Shown here one piece after another: positions 22,537 through 35,200 of a stretch of 64,000 nt of DNA. The notes beneath the pieces are model-generated. The model worked only from the letters and a program-made list of their open reading frames with translations, did no database searches and was not told where the DNA came from. The position numbers were made by a program, and so were the translations under genes. Within the stretch, counting starts at the first letter, position 1. Each line of letters opens with the position of its first letter. The DNA comes from Oscheius tipulae (taxonomy: Eukaryota; Nematoda; Chromadorea; Rhabditida; Rhabditidae), in contig JASJZH010000004.1 in assembly GCA_037178975.1 (NCBI GenBank), positions 5,394,001 to 5,458,000 on the forward strand, written 5' to 3'.

Positions 22537-25500
22537 ATGGAAATGACCGTTTCTCCCGTTTCCAAGGAACACGATGAACTGGAAACAGACGATATTATTG
22601 TGAGTAACTTTCTTTGGTTTTTCTATGTCCGATCTTCAGCAAATACCTTCTACATCAAAACAGCAGAATCTATGTTGTCTGAATGTACAGAGGAATCTCC
22701 AAATAGCAGCAATTCAACTGGCAGCTCAGTCCCGTGACCGAGTCAAGTACGAGGAGTTGGAGAAGAGAAATCAGCAGATGGTCGAGCAGATGGCAGAACA
22801 CAATACCTACGTTGAAAGTCTTACTAATCAGCTGTACACGATGAAAAATCAACTGAGAATGGCCGAAATGGAGAGTGAGACGGTAGGTCAATGTAATACA
22901 GTTGGGGGTATTTTCGAATTCCAGGCAAAGAGGAGAGAAGTAGAGATCCAGAAACAACTGGACCTGATTGAGACCAATTCTGCTGCTTTACGAGTCAGTT
23001 TAAAGTCATGTCGTTAGTGTTTTTGTTTCTTTCCAGAAGAAGGCAGAGGCTTCGGAAACATACAAAAATCGGTATGAGAGAGCAATAGCGGTCTGTGAGG
23101 ACCTTCAGAAGAAGAGACTGGAGATCTCAGAACACATGAAGAAACTTACAGAAGTTGCGAAAAAGTCCAAGACAGAGTGAGTTTTTATCGAATCCTTCAA
23201 GCGGGTCTTGTTTCAGAGCTGAAAGTACCAAACAGATTTCCGATGCAATGAAGGCGGACAAGGCAGCAGCCATGACTAAAATTCGTCTCTACAAAAAGCA
23301 CGTTCCGACTATGCTTAAGCTCATCGATGACCTTGGTAGGCTACTATTTTGTATTCAGTCTTTTTTTCTTTTATTTTAGCTAGCAAAGCTGGAGATCTCC
23401 CTTTCTACACGAGGAAAAAAATTGACTCCCTGGCCTCGCGAGATCTTCGACAGCAGTTGCTGGGTGGTCCAGTTCAAGAAGACATGGAACATCATGACGA
23501 GCTGTCGGAAAGCGATGACGATGTTAACGATTTGGAGAATCTCATCTCTGGCGGAGTGACAGCCGGTCTTCCGACGAAACATGTAAAGGAGACAATCAAA
23601 CATGTGGACATGCTGTCCGCTCCAGAAGAGACGGAAGAAGCTCCAAGAGCAAAGAAAAGTCCGATCAAGACGAGCCCCAGAAAGAGTGAAAAGATACCTG
23701 GTGGAAGAGGAAGACGGGCGGAGTTCCAATCGAGGAAGCAACACAACCTGGAGGAGACTGAGAAGGCATTCAGTAAGTCATAGTAGAACACCCTGGAATC
23801 TTTCTTTCAGACGACAAACTGTTGAGTAAGCTCTACAAAAATGAGCCGACTCCAATTCAGTCTGAGATTCCTGGAGGACATCGGTCAATTCATGGCAAGA
23901 AGGGTCCTACTGTTCGTGAACAACAGGCAAAAATGATGTCTGTGGCAGAGAAGGTAGCACTGATGAGATGTATTTTGTCTTTGGTTCCAGTTCACAGAAC
24001 TTTTTTAGCCGAAAGGACTGCCGAAGAGCCTCAGCCATCGACATCTACCTTTGTCGCGCGCGATTTTGACATGTCTCTATCTCCAGTCAAGTCCCCTAGG
24101 GGACGACAACGTGCCAACTCTTTCGACCTCAACAGTGATCTGAGAATGACTCCTACTCCCGAAAAACTTACTCCGGCCAATTCGCAAGAGTCTCTGATAA
24201 ATGGAGAAGGAGCAAATGGAGCAGAGAAGAGGGATCTACAGGTATGGCAGCTGTCATGTGTTTCTGAATAAAAACGTGTTTCAGAGGTTGGAACTGACAC
24301 CGTCAATGCCGCATCTGGACGAAATTGAACCTCTCTCCCCGATTCCGAGTCCAGTTCCCATCTCTACAAAATTCGCCGTTCATCCATCTATGCCTAATTT
24401 GGAGGAAATGGTTCAGGAGAGAATGAACGAAGAAGAACCGCCGATAGTTGTTCCTAACAAAACACGAACTGCTCACATGGCATCTCCGAAGAAGAAAGTC
24501 ACGTTCCAGCTCGAGGAAGACGTGGCTGAGAAAGCGGATTTGGAAGGTATGTTATCTTTTTTCACAACTGTAGAATTCCTTTTTAGGAAGTGAGCCATTG
24601 TTTTCAAAGCCAGTTGAGACTATACCACCTCCATCTGTGCCTCAGCCGCGCACGGAAGAGAAAATGTCTGACACGAGCGTGTCTACGTTGGACAGTGCTG
24701 TGGAAGGACTTGAACCGACTCTAGTTGCTCAAAAAGAACGATGCCAAATGAGACAGAGCAAACCTAAGGGCAGAGCTCAACAGATGACAAGGGCTATTAC
24801 ACCTCCAAATTTGCCTGTGAAACAAATTACTATTCCATCGATCAAGCCTCCAGCAACTGAGAGCACGCTTCCAGCAGAAGAGACGAACGAAGACGAAACA
24901 ATTGAATGCAAACTGTCTTCGCCTACCAAGAGAGCATTGAAGACGATTAGCAGTGTCACCACAGAGCTCCAGTCACCTGTGAAGTCCATTCCTCAGTGGT
25001 CTCAAGTTGTAAGTATTTCATGGTTTGGTCTCATAAGGTTCATGTTTAGGCTGACAAGTTTGTTCCTAAGAAACATGATTCGCCGGCGGGTTCTGAGGTA
25101 CCACAACATCTCAACGTGGATGACGAGGCTCCGCTCGAAATCTGCTTTGGCGAACCGGATGATGTTGAGGAGGGAACGGAGGGGGTCACTGAAGCCGTCC
25201 ATGAACTACCATCTCAAACCGAGCCAGCTGAAGTTGCTCCAATCAGTGTACAGAAGGAAACAGCAGCTCCCAAAAGACCAATCGTAAACGTAAGTTACCA
25301 AACTTTGAAAATATGACCTATTTTGTAGAGAGAATCCAAGCTACGAGTACGATCTTCCCAAATGACCTTCACGGAGGATATTTTATCCGGTGCAGCGGGA
25401 AGAACACGCTCTGTCCCGTCCAGGCCATCTGCTCCCAAGGTATGTCTTTTGAAAACTAACTGCACATGTGTATTTCAGAGGAAGGAAGAAGCAGCGGTCC

Positions 25501-27628
25501 CAATTGTGACCACTATTTCCAAACCACCGATGATGGTTAAGCCGAAACTTGCAGTTCCCGAGAATGAGAAGAAAGTAGCCGGGGAGCCTGTCAGGGACCA
25601 TACAGAAAAGGTATCAATTGGTAGAGCTTAGTGACAGAATTATTCCAGCCTTCACCTAAACGGCCCACACGAGCGAGTACTTCTGCTGTTAACAGTCAGA
25701 AAAGCTTGACTTCAAAGATGGAACAGGCTTCGAAGGCTCTGAGCAAACGACTCAAGGCAGCTTCGACAATGCCCAAAGCTCCGATCTCAAAGGTATCTCC
25801 ATGGGAAAAGTCTTTAACAGTACTCTTTTTTCAGCAAGTAGCTCCCAAGATAGAAACTGCTAAGAAAGTTGTCTTGGAACCTGCGACGACAGAGTCTGCC
25901 GAAGAGAAGAACGATGAACCAGTTCAATCTAAGCACAATGTTTCTGGACTCTCCGAGGGACCTGTCAAAACGGCTACCAGAAAGACTAAAGAGCCAGTAA
26001 GAAAGGCTGAAATGATCGACGTGGCTCCAGTGAAAAGACAAACAAGACAATGTAAGTTAACTTGTCTTTTGCTGTGCAAGCAACTGGTTTTATTGAAAAG
26101 AAAAGCAGCTGACGATGCCCTCCCTCCGAAGAAGCACTGTTCTGTTTCGACTCCAGTTGAGACTCTTCTGAAGAAAGTCTTAGATTTGGACTGTAGTCTC
26201 GATGTACTTTCGAAGAAGATTCCCGCTGAAGAGATCGAGCAACTGAAGACGATCAACGTTGACACTTTTGCAGATATCGTGGTAAAGGTAGTTTTTTTTA
26301 CTCATACTAGGCTTAGACTAATAATTTCAGCACGTTGTGAGGATGAAGACAGTCGATATGTGGCACTCTGTGGCCAATTCCTGGAAAAAGAGATCAGTCG
26401 AGCTGTCAGTCAACAAATCCGAAGAAAATGTCCTTCAAATTGCCCATCAACTTAGTTCTGAGAAGGGAGACATCTTCATGTCTCTTACGAATCGACTCAT
26501 GTTCAAAATCTACTGTCATCCAAACATGGATGCCGCCCTCTGTCACAGAATTGTTCGGCTTTTGGCAATGTGCTTCCAAGCAAAAGAGCAAATTGACGAA
26601 GATTCGGACGGGTCGAAGGAGAGACTGAGAACTCTTGTCAAGTTCTTAGCGAGAAAACGAGCGGTATGGTTCAGTCTGAAAAAGAACTATTTAGATTCTA
26701 GACGCTGCTTGGGAAGTCAATAGTCTACCTCGTGAACAGACTCCCGTTTCACTTCGTCGAGTTTTTGGCCAAAGAAGAATGGAAAGATGTCCGGCGGATA
26801 CTGGTACTTTACTCCGAGGTAAGCAAAACGTTACTGATTGTGAACTGTAGACTATTTTAGGAGGAAACTTTGAAAATTGTCGACACTTACTGGGAAGCAA
26901 AGTCAACATTTTCTTTGAACCTGCCAAAGAAGGACGAAGTCTACTCCTGGATTTTGAATGAACTTGCAGTTGCATCAATTCATCCAGAGCATATGAAATT
27001 TGAGCAGTATCAACTTGCCGTAAGCTTCTTTCTTAAATTGTACCAAATTCGAAATTTCAGATAGATGGGAAGCTGAATGAGTTGTTGCAGCTACGGTCAG
27101 TTGGTCTCATGACACCAAAGACCTTCCCGTCGGCAATTCAAGAGTCGAGAGATCTGTTTAACCAGATCGAAGCTGTATTGGTTGCCTACAAGGCAGGGAA
27201 GAAGTCGGATAATATTGTTTGTATGTTTGAACATTTCTTTATGTACTGATATATATATTTTTAGCCAGCATATTCGGTGGAAGACCGTCTGGTTCCGACT
27301 TTAACGATCCAGATATAGAAGTCTCCAAAGAAGTTGCTCTGAGGAGCACAGCTCTGTTATCTCTCTTGGATTCCGTCTTCCAATCACAGAGCTTTATTGG
27401 GAGAGACAAAACTCGATTATTCCTCGAAAATTTGACAGGAATTATTAACTTGGTATGAAGGCAGTGTGTCAGCTTTTATTCTATTTATCTTTTCAGAGTC
27501 ACGACGTTCTTGTTATCCTCTCAGAGCGCACGGACAGCCAATCAGAATCCAGAATAATACTCGCAAAGTCACTAACTAATCTACTTGCTGCCTGTCAGCC
27601 ACTCACAAAGTACAAACTGTCCGTCTAG
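22537..27628 (+). CDS. Large coiled-coil, low-complexity protein, possibly ICE1-like
   Basis: Roughly twenty exons with 35-60-nt introns and no other strong ORF, so the gene itself is secure. ATTTTCAG abuts the ATG (MEMTVSPVSKEHDELETDD). The first 250 residues form a coiled coil (for example YEELEKRNQQMVEQMAEHNT and RYERAIAVCEDLQKKRLEIS). A long Ser/Pro/Lys/Glu-rich middle has repeated SPxK and TPxK-like sites, basic patches and acidic patches. The last 450 residues are helical (WHSVANSWKKRSVEL, MFKIYCHPNMDAALCHRIVR, TLLGKSIVYLVNRLPFHFVE), ending with KLSV and TAG at 27626-27628. An N-terminal coiled coil, a disordered middle and a C-terminal helical domain with a VYLVNRLP-like stretch recall ICE1 (little elongation complex subunit 1), but I see no diagnostic motif. 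Treat the name as a guess. Confidence 0.8.
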
Positions 27629-29110
27629 TCGTTGGATCCCGATCTCGTTGTCGGTTATTGTTAGTTTTATTGTTGATGAATACTACATCTTAATCCGTCC
27701 GTTTTGACATTACATTGATTTTTCTCTAGGTTACCATCTTCCCCGCTCTTCGTCTTCAGCTTTGTCGCTGGGAAATAGGCAGCTGCGCAACTTCCTTCCC
27801 CAGTATCAGAAGTTCCCTCCGCAGCAGACACCGTAAGGGGCTATTCCTTCTTGACCAGCCTCTGACAGCAGTCAGGGTCTCTGATTAATATTTGACAAGA
27901 CAGCTGAACTTGTTAACATAGAAAAACTTGAATAACTAACAGTCAAACTATTTGATAGTGTATTAAGAAACCCCAAGATAATGAAAGCAGGGTAGAGACA
28001 AGAAGATCCATACTGTCATATTGACAGGATGACATGGAGGTTCAGACATACAGGAGAAGTTGACAATGAGAGAATGACTTGAGACGTGAGGCATTCAAAG
28101 CGGGACAGACTGTCATAGTGCTAGTAACGAAGAGAGAAACTGTTCAGCTAACAATGAAAGAGTTCAGATAAAAGGCCCATCAACAAGTTAGGACAGAGAC
28201 AATCGAAGAGGCTACTAACCTTCGACAGATTTCAGCATCAAACCGAACCAGTCGGCGGTTATATTGAGCTCCGAGTCGTCCATTACAAAGAAATTCTCCA
28301 AGGAGCAAAAGCAACAACTTTCTTTTTGCTTTTAAAACAATCAAAACAGTAACATGCCAATTCAAAAAAGTTTCTTCTTGTATTACCTTGACTTGTCTTG
28401 ACAGAAAAGTCCACAAACAAGTGTTATCCCAGATTAGAGTTGACATGTGTCGCAGACGCCTCTTGTAAATTGTAAAGGTAGGAGTTTCCAGACAGGAAGT
28501 AAAAGCTCTGCGAGATGAACTGTCCCCAATGGCTTTGGCTACCGAGTGGATGAGTCCACAGACGACTGGTTCCAAGTTCTACAACAAGTGGACAAGTGAC
28601 CAAGTCTTTTCTCGACATGATCTTGACTTGACAAGCAACTTCAAAGTTATTTTCAAACTTGAAAAAATTTGTTCACAGGTGATTATTAGTGTGCCACGAT
28701 GTCGTCGGAGAGCTGCCTCGAAGCTGGATGCACCAACGAATACGCCGGAGCCGGGGGAGAAAGTCGTCACCCATCGGAACAAGGACTCCGTTCCCGACGA
28801 CGATACCATGGAGATTTTCACCTTTTCAGATAAGGTACACTTTGGTTATATTTATAGAAGATTTTAATCTCATTAAAACGAATAAGGTAAGTTCACTTGT
28901 TTACAGAATGAAAAAGAGCAGGAAACCAGCTCTAGACAGACAAGAAAAGCCTTTGTATTCGTCCCTCTCCCGATTGTAACAAGTGGTTCCCGTTCTCGAC
29001 GATCTCGTCCCCACCCTATAAGCCTTCTCCCTGTCTACCGGTTCACGCTCTTTCGTTCTCTCGCACCACAAAGACGGGGCTATTTGACCCTCTTCCTCTC
29101 TCGCTCTGAC
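27629..29110. other. Intergenic region with weak ORFs
   Basis: About 1.5 kb. It is rich in short TGACAG/CTGTCA words near 27.9-28.1 kb. It includes a plus-strand 112-codon ORF (28529-28867) with Lys/Arg and Asp-rich content, no recognised domain, and a possible internal acceptor (TTCACAG at 28673-28679). A minus-strand ORF at 28575-28180 overlaps it. Neither has enough support to be called a gene. Confidence 0.4.
28529..28867 (+). CDS. Hypothetical protein, doubtful
   Basis: 112 codons beginning MALATEWMSPQTTGSKFYNK and ending at TAA 28865-28867. The second half is hydrophilic (TNTPEPGEKVVTHRNKDSVP). A GT donor after FTFSDK and a TTTACAG acceptor at 28900-28906 would allow it to splice into a downstream basic exon. 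No homology is recognised. It could be chance or the 5' part of an unrecognised transcript. Confidence 0.2.
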   Translation: MALATEWMSPQTTGSKFYNKWTSDQVFSRHDLDLTSNFKVIFKLEKICSQVIISVPRCRRRAASKLDAPTNTPEPGEKVVTHRNKDSVPDDDTMEIFTFSDKVHFGYIYRRF

Positions 29111-29536
29111 ATGAACCAGTCGCTGCTGTTAATTCTCCTTCCTACATTCGTATTCTCACAGCTAGAAGTAAGTTCTCTAAAAGTTCAGGAAATATTCTCA
29201 GGTGGCGGAAAACACAATAAATCTTCACACAAATTGGAAGAAGAGCCAGAATGAGTGTAATTTGTACGACGAGAGTGCCTACTGCCAGCAGGTAAAGCTA
29301 AAGTAGAGAAAAGACGACCAAAATAGATCGTGATAGACCAGCGAATGTCGCTGGTAGCCGTGTCTCATCGATGCAGCTGCCCCGAAGGCTACAAATGTCC
29401 AAATGATGTCACGGAAACGGTCCAGGCTACGCAGTTTGTCCTGATTTATTTCAATCGAAATAAACATTTCAGATGCGAGTACGAGGAAGAGCGTTTTTGG
29501 AGCAAGTGCAGAATGCGCTGCGTTCCGAAGGAATGA
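29111..29536 (+). CDS. Small secreted eight-cysteine protein
   Basis: Four exons: 29111-29167, 29202-29291, 29327-29433, 29473-29536. They splice in frame to a 105-aa protein. A 16-residue signal peptide (MNQSLLLILLPTFVFS) is followed by a mature chain of about 88 residues with eight cysteines, enough for four disulfides: one near ECNLYDE, one near AYCQQ, then RCSCPEGYKC, QCEYEEE, and a terminal WSKCRMRCVPKE. AATAAA-like GAATAAA follows the stop by 40 nt. No transmembrane segment is present, so it is probably secreted. The family is not recognised. Small disulfide-rich secreted proteins include hormones, protease inhibitors, antimicrobial and venom-type peptides, and nothing here decides between them. 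Four consistent splice junctions, a signal peptide and a polyadenylation signal make the gene model strong despite its size. Confidence 0.75.
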
Positions 29537-29691
29537 TCAGAGTGCCATCTAGCGACTTTTTCAGCTTTACAAACTTGAATAAATGGGTAGTTTCTCCTCG
29601 TGTCCGGGCAATTGATACCGAGAAATTTATTAGATAATATTTGAATAAAAATAGGAAAACTGGGAAAAACGTAGACAGTTGACCGGTAGGC

Positions 29692-31166
29692 TTACTCTGA
29701 AGTCAGTCTTTTCAGGGAGGAATGAAGTACTTACTAATACTGAAGACATCATCAGAATCATCAAACTCGCTGTTGAGCAGGAGATCGATCTTCTTGGAGA
29801 GAAGTTCCGCCTGAATGTCCTCCAACGACGGTCTTTCCTGCGACTTGCTGCTGTTACTGTACGTCTTCTTCTTTCCCCTCGGAGGATGCGAAGAATCGCC
29901 GCCGGCGTGTATATTACTGCTTCGAGAATCTAGATTTAGCACTTTTTGTTAAGAAGGTGGGATCCACTAACCATTTTTGTTCCTCTTATGAGGCTTTTCC
30001 TCAACCTTTCTCGGGAGATCCAGTTGACGAGAATAGTTGCCAGCCTTGGTGACACCTTCCGGGACATTCTACAACAACACATTATAAGAAGCAGGAATCG
30101 CAAACCGTGTTCTGTTTGAATGGGCTGAACGACGGAAGTCTGTCGCCTCCGGCCAACTGTATGTTTCTCAGCTGATTGTAGACTTCCGGAGGAATCTGTT
30201 GCAGACTGGGAGGAGGAACATGTTCCGAGACGGGTTTCTGCATACCCTGGAAGTGTGAAGGTTGTTGGTAGCACAACTCGAAACAGACCATGACATTAAT
30301 GCTGGACTGATTGAGCATAGGAGGAGGAAACGCAGGCATTTTCATGAACGAATAAGGGAACATGGTCGGCGGTTGCTGTCTAGACTTTGTCACGAGGGCA
30401 TTGTTATTAGGCTCACGGATATTTGCAAAACGAAACAGTAACAAACATGAAACAGTTAACGAACCTCGTTTATTACCGATTTCGACAGTGTTCGTATTAC
30501 GCGAACCGTTCATGGTGACAGTGGTAGACTCATTCTCAGAGCTATCTCTGTCAGAGAGATCTTGACGCAACTTTTTGGGCGAATATGGCTCGGCCTGGAA
30601 TTGAAGCTATTGAAAGAAATCCATCAAACTGAATTACCAGCGCACGGCGCATGAAATGAGGCGACTTGTAAGGACAAAATGTGAAAGTTCCAGGAGGAAA
30701 ATAATCGGCCGGAGTTATGCAAGCATATCCGAAACTTTCGGAGTAATGCGGCAAGGTCGAAGACGGGATTCTTCTCAGTGCGGGACCAACGTGCAATTTG
30801 TTGCCCTTGAAGGCAAGTTTAGCGGCAGGCTGAACGGAAATTGGGTCTTTGTGAACAAAGTGCCCTACCAAATGTTTAATAAACTCGGCCTGTTCCACAT
30901 TTCCGAGCGTGATAAAGCTGAACAATCGTTTATACGGCTCCTCCAAATGCAATATTCTGCACTCCCGAACTTGAACGTATTGCTCGAAAAACTCAGTCAG
31001 GTCTTCTGCCGTGGTCTGAGCTTGTTTGTAAAAAGGACAAAAAACCCAAACTTGCAGATTCGGGAAATCCGCCAACGAAAATCCTGTCTGGATATTGCGC
31101 AAAATCGAAACACTGCGACGTAGCAGTTTGGTTGCTCTTCGTAACAGCCGAAGATGAAGGATTCAT
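29692..31166 (-). CDS. DAZ/BOULE-like RNA-binding protein
   Basis: ATG at 31166-31164 gives MNPSSSAVTKSNQTATSQCF, then DRIFVGGFPES, the RNP2 strand of an RRM. A 40-nt GC-AG intron (31055-31016) follows, then TTAEDLTEFFEQYVQVRECR, LFSFITLGNVEQAEFIKHL (RNP1 region) and KGNKLHVGPALRR. This last element is typical of DAZ-family RRMs (LxVGPAIRK). Downstream lie a Pro/Met/Gln-rich stretch, LQQIPPEVYNQLRNIQ, and a Ser/Lys-rich C-terminus. A final splice gives a short end with TAA at 29694-29692. BOULE/DAZ proteins are germline translational regulators needed for meiosis. The RNP1 is divergent (FSFITL), so another germline RRM protein is possible. TTTATTCAG ends 14 nt before the ATG. An AATAAA on this strand lies about 65 nt past the stop. 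Confidence 0.62.
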
Positions 31167-32248
31167 CGCCTTGCAAACTGCTGAATAAAGTCTAATCGAT
31201 CCAAAAAGAGCTTATCAGACATGGCGAAAACATAAAGGCACCACGGTTCGACTTCACGCAAAAATGCGTCCTGAACGGATATAGCATTTTTTGCGTTTTT
31301 CGATGCGTTCGACCCATTTTTTTCCGCTTGCAAGTTTCAATATTAGATGACTAGTTTTTAGTAGTTTCCCACGCTGAATCGATAAAATCTACTTGCAAGC
31401 CGAAAAAAAGCCAAGCGCTTCGAAAAACGCAGAAAATGCATTACCCGTAAACGGTTCACCAGCCTCGACAGATTAAAGTACTGCTTGCTAGGAGATGGTC
31501 CTGGCACGAATCTCAAATCGGAGCGAGACCAGACGGCGGGAACTTCGAAATTTGAGAAGATTCAAGTTGCAAAACGACTTTTGGTAACATGAGCGCAATG
31601 TTTTTTTTTTCGATAACCAACTCATATTTTTTTGAGCGCCTGGTCTCATTTAATTACTAATAAGTCAGGCGCCAAACCATATTGGCCCGGTTTGAGTAAT
31701 TTTTCCGATTCAGCATGACTGTAATTTCCTAGTGGAGAATCAAAGGACGTGGTGACGAAATTCTGCCCTAAGCTCGTCTTGGATCTCGTCTCCAGAGCCA
31801 ACCAAGTCGTCCGGGATAGCTAGATCTTCGCTAGCAGCAAGTGCCTCTAAGTCTGTTGTCACGATGAGTGTCAACCAGGATCTCTTCTGCGGATTCTTCG
31901 TGTACAAGCCGACCGGAAAAGCTCCCGCATCGCCGCAGTGACATACCTGATTACATTGGCTCTATTCAATAGGTGTATGGATAAGATGTGCTTGCCTTCT
32001 CTTTACTTTATCTTCTCACTCTCTCTAAAGACTCGATAAAAAGCAGTAAAACAGTTCACAATAGGGAACACACAGGGATTTTCAGCTATCAAATGTGGTT
32101 CTCGAACTCGACAGACAATAGTCGCTTTCGCGTCAATTTTTTTTTTCTGTTTCCCAGCATCAAAAACTGCACTCTAAACTGTATTTGCTCGAAAAAACTT
32201 CAACTAAAACCAGTTTAATAAAAATCACGCGGATACCCGAAGAAAAGA
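31167..32248. other. Intergenic region with a hairpin repeat
   Basis: About 1.1 kb between two minus-strand genes. It contains the inverted repeat at 31284-31439, a run of ten T near 31602, and a short GCGCCTG/CAGGCGC inverted pair at about 31635-31673. No ORF with support. Confidence 0.5.
31284..31439. repeat. Imperfect inverted repeat (about 50-bp arms, 55-bp loop)
   Basis: The left arm 31284-31335 begins GCATTTTTTGCGTTTTTCGA and ends CCGCTTGCAAGT. The right arm 31391-31439, read on the minus strand, begins GCATTTTCTGCGTTTTTCGA and ends CGGCTTGCAAGT. About 40 of 50 positions pair. The arms enclose an AT-rich loop. The structure fits a foldback or MITE-type non-autonomous element. No clear target-site duplication was found. 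Confidence 0.7.
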
Positions 32249-35200
32249 TTATTTGGCATGGAGTTGAGGCGCCGAGACGCGTACTTTTCCCGGAATGTTG
32301 CGAGCCGTGTCTCCATCGCTGATCAGCAGCTTCATCTGGGCCTGTTCCATCGGCGTGGACGTCTTCGATCGGGAGAAGAGCTCCAAAGCGCTTTTCGCGG
32401 CTTTTCCCCGTTTTCCAGTCCCTGGAGTCAACTTGACCTTGTACTTATAGCTGCTCAGAACCTGGAAATGTTATTGAACAAAAACACATATGGGTACCTG
32501 ATAAGGAGCGACGATTGGAATGGCAAACAGCAGGTTGTCCTCCTCGACTGGCTTTCCGATCAGACTATCGAGAACGGCTGAAACTTGCGATTTGACAGAG
32601 GAAGAAGGGATATCAAACCGTCGCTATCTTCAACACTGGTCTGTACTTCTTCCTCCTTATCCTCATACTCTTCATCCAGTTCTTTTTCCTCCTTTGGACG
32701 CTCTTTTTGTGATCGTTCCTTCGGCGGCGGCTCCTTGGTCTCTTTTAGAACTTTCTGCTCGATCACGGGCTCGACCTTCTTCCCACGACTTCCAAGCAGA
32801 GCCAGACGAATTTCTCGCTCATCGTCGTCCTGGTCCTTGTACTTTTTCTTCATCTTCTCCATCTTGTGCTTCTGTCTCTTCGTCGGACCCTTGTTTGCCG
32901 CATTCGCCTTGAGTTCCTCCTCGCGTTTCTTCTCCAAATATTGTGCCGTTTCCTCAGCTTTGGTAGCTATTTGATTTGTCTTCTTCGGCTGTCGGGAGAC
33001 GGTATTGACGGCGATGATAGAGTATTCCTCATCTTCTTGCGTCTTCAGGCCTTTGATGTTCAGCTGTAAATATTAACTATAGAAAAAGGATAAGAGATTG
33101 CTACTTCAACGTCAGGGAACTCAATCTCCACGTTTTCTTCCCGTTCCTCGCCGTTGTTCTGTTCAGCTTCATCTTCTCCTTCCAGCTCGACTTCGAGATC
33201 TTCTGTGGCCTCACTTTCGGCTACTTCACTGGCGGAACAGTCAATTATCTGAAGCCAATCGAGGATCTTCCAAACGAAAAACAAACCTTGCGCTCTCCTT
33301 TATGCCTCTCAACGCCTTCCTCGTCCACCCGGAACAGAATTCCGAATCCCATGATAAGTTGACTGGCCGGCATGTAATTCTTCTTTCCGCGAATCATGAA
33401 CGAGCCTGAGGCCAGATATTCTCCGCTAGGAGCTGTTCGAGATACCTACGTATATTAGTAAAAAGGAAACATATGATTAAACCTGGTCGTGACGAACCCA
33501 CCAGGCACTGGCAACGACTTTGGCCTCCCAGGCATTCGAATAACAGACGGCCATTTGAGCGGCCTCGTTAAGAGTTTTCGGCGGGATTTCTCCTCGCTCC
33601 GGCTTGTTTCTGAAGCAGTTTATTAAGATCGAATGATCAAGAAATGTGCCTAATGATGACGGAGGCGGCTCCTCGAATATCTGCATGCATGTAAATATCG
33701 CCTTCTCGAAGGTATTTTTTGACCAGGAGCTCGTTTTGCTGGGCGTCCCTCCCAGCCACGACCGTGTAGTTTTCGGATGAGATGAACCAGAGGAACTTCT
33801 CGAACCACATCGGCTTCCGCTTCTTCGTGGCTCGGATATGGATTTGTTCCAGCTGATCGAGTGTCTCCTTCGTCTTTTGACGTGCATTCTTGATGGCTTT
33901 TCCGGCCGAGGCGAGCGTCTTCTCGATCTTTACCGTGGCAGCCTTCTTATCGTCAAAGTAGCGCCGGGAGTTTTGGAAGGCATTGAGAGAAATATCGATA
34001 TTTGCTTCAACTCTGGAAGATATTTCACATCGACAAGTATAAGGTAGATCTTACGGCTGCTCATCCTCATCGTACGGATCGAAGAGCTTCATGATAAACT
34101 GGTTATTGTCCAGCTTCAGCTTCGTGATCAAACTATAAATAACTTCAGTTGCAGAAAAGACAGAACGGATACCTCGCCACGCTGTCGCCATTCTTCGCAG
34201 CCGTCTGTCGCATGTCCTCAATTTCGTCCCAGGAAAGCCGGTTGGCTACAGCAGCTCTAATGATCAAAAGAGCCTTCTCGACCAGATCCGTATTGGTGAT
34301 AATTCTCTCGGCCACAAGTTTGCTCTTTTCCTGCGCATTGGAGAGAGCCTCCACGCGACCTTCCTGATCCCTCTTGACATTTTCCAACTTCTTCAGAGCC
34401 TCCTTCTCCATGTTTAACGTTCGCTGGTTCTGTTTCTGTTCGTCCAGCTTCGAATAGAACTCGTCAATAGCCTCACTGAATGAGGGAAACTGTTTGTAAA
34501 GGCCCTTGGCTATTTGTGCGAAAAGGAACGGGTGGTACTCCTACAATTTTCAATGAAAAAGATATGAAATGGGGTACCTGATAACTCTCAAACTTGTCGC
34601 CATCAGCACGAGCTTCCTCCTTATAGGTGATGAAACCTTGACATGGTTGGTCACGAATCTGCTGGTAGACATCGAAGCCTTTGTTCAGAGCAGTATGGAT
34701 TGTGGATACATCTTCTCTGGACGAGGTGATATGAACTTGGAACTGAACATGTTTTTTTACATTTTCCCTGTATCCTATTCATACCAAAGCATTGTGAGGA
34801 ATTCCCTGAGTGGAGAGAGCATGGTCAATTAGTGGTCCTCCGAGTTGAGTCAGCGGCGAAAGAATTCTTCTCAAATTCTCTCCCTTCTTGACATTCGCCA
34901 GAGCCGTGGCAATCACCTCCTCCGAGGGAAGACAGTCCTCTTGCCGGACATTCTCGACCGGATACTTTTCCCTCACAGACAGCTTCACATCCGTATCTTT
35001 GTCAGTTCGAGGTCGGAGAATGTTCAGAATGACGTAGTCGTGATCGGTCAGAAGAATATTTCCTCTGTAAAATAGGGTGTCAAGGGCAAAATCAAGGTGT
35101 GGTACCTGTCATAGAGCTCTACAATCACATGCACAGCTCGATCCTCGTCTCCGAATCGCATGTCGACGACTCTATCGACTCCCAACTGTGAAATATCTTC

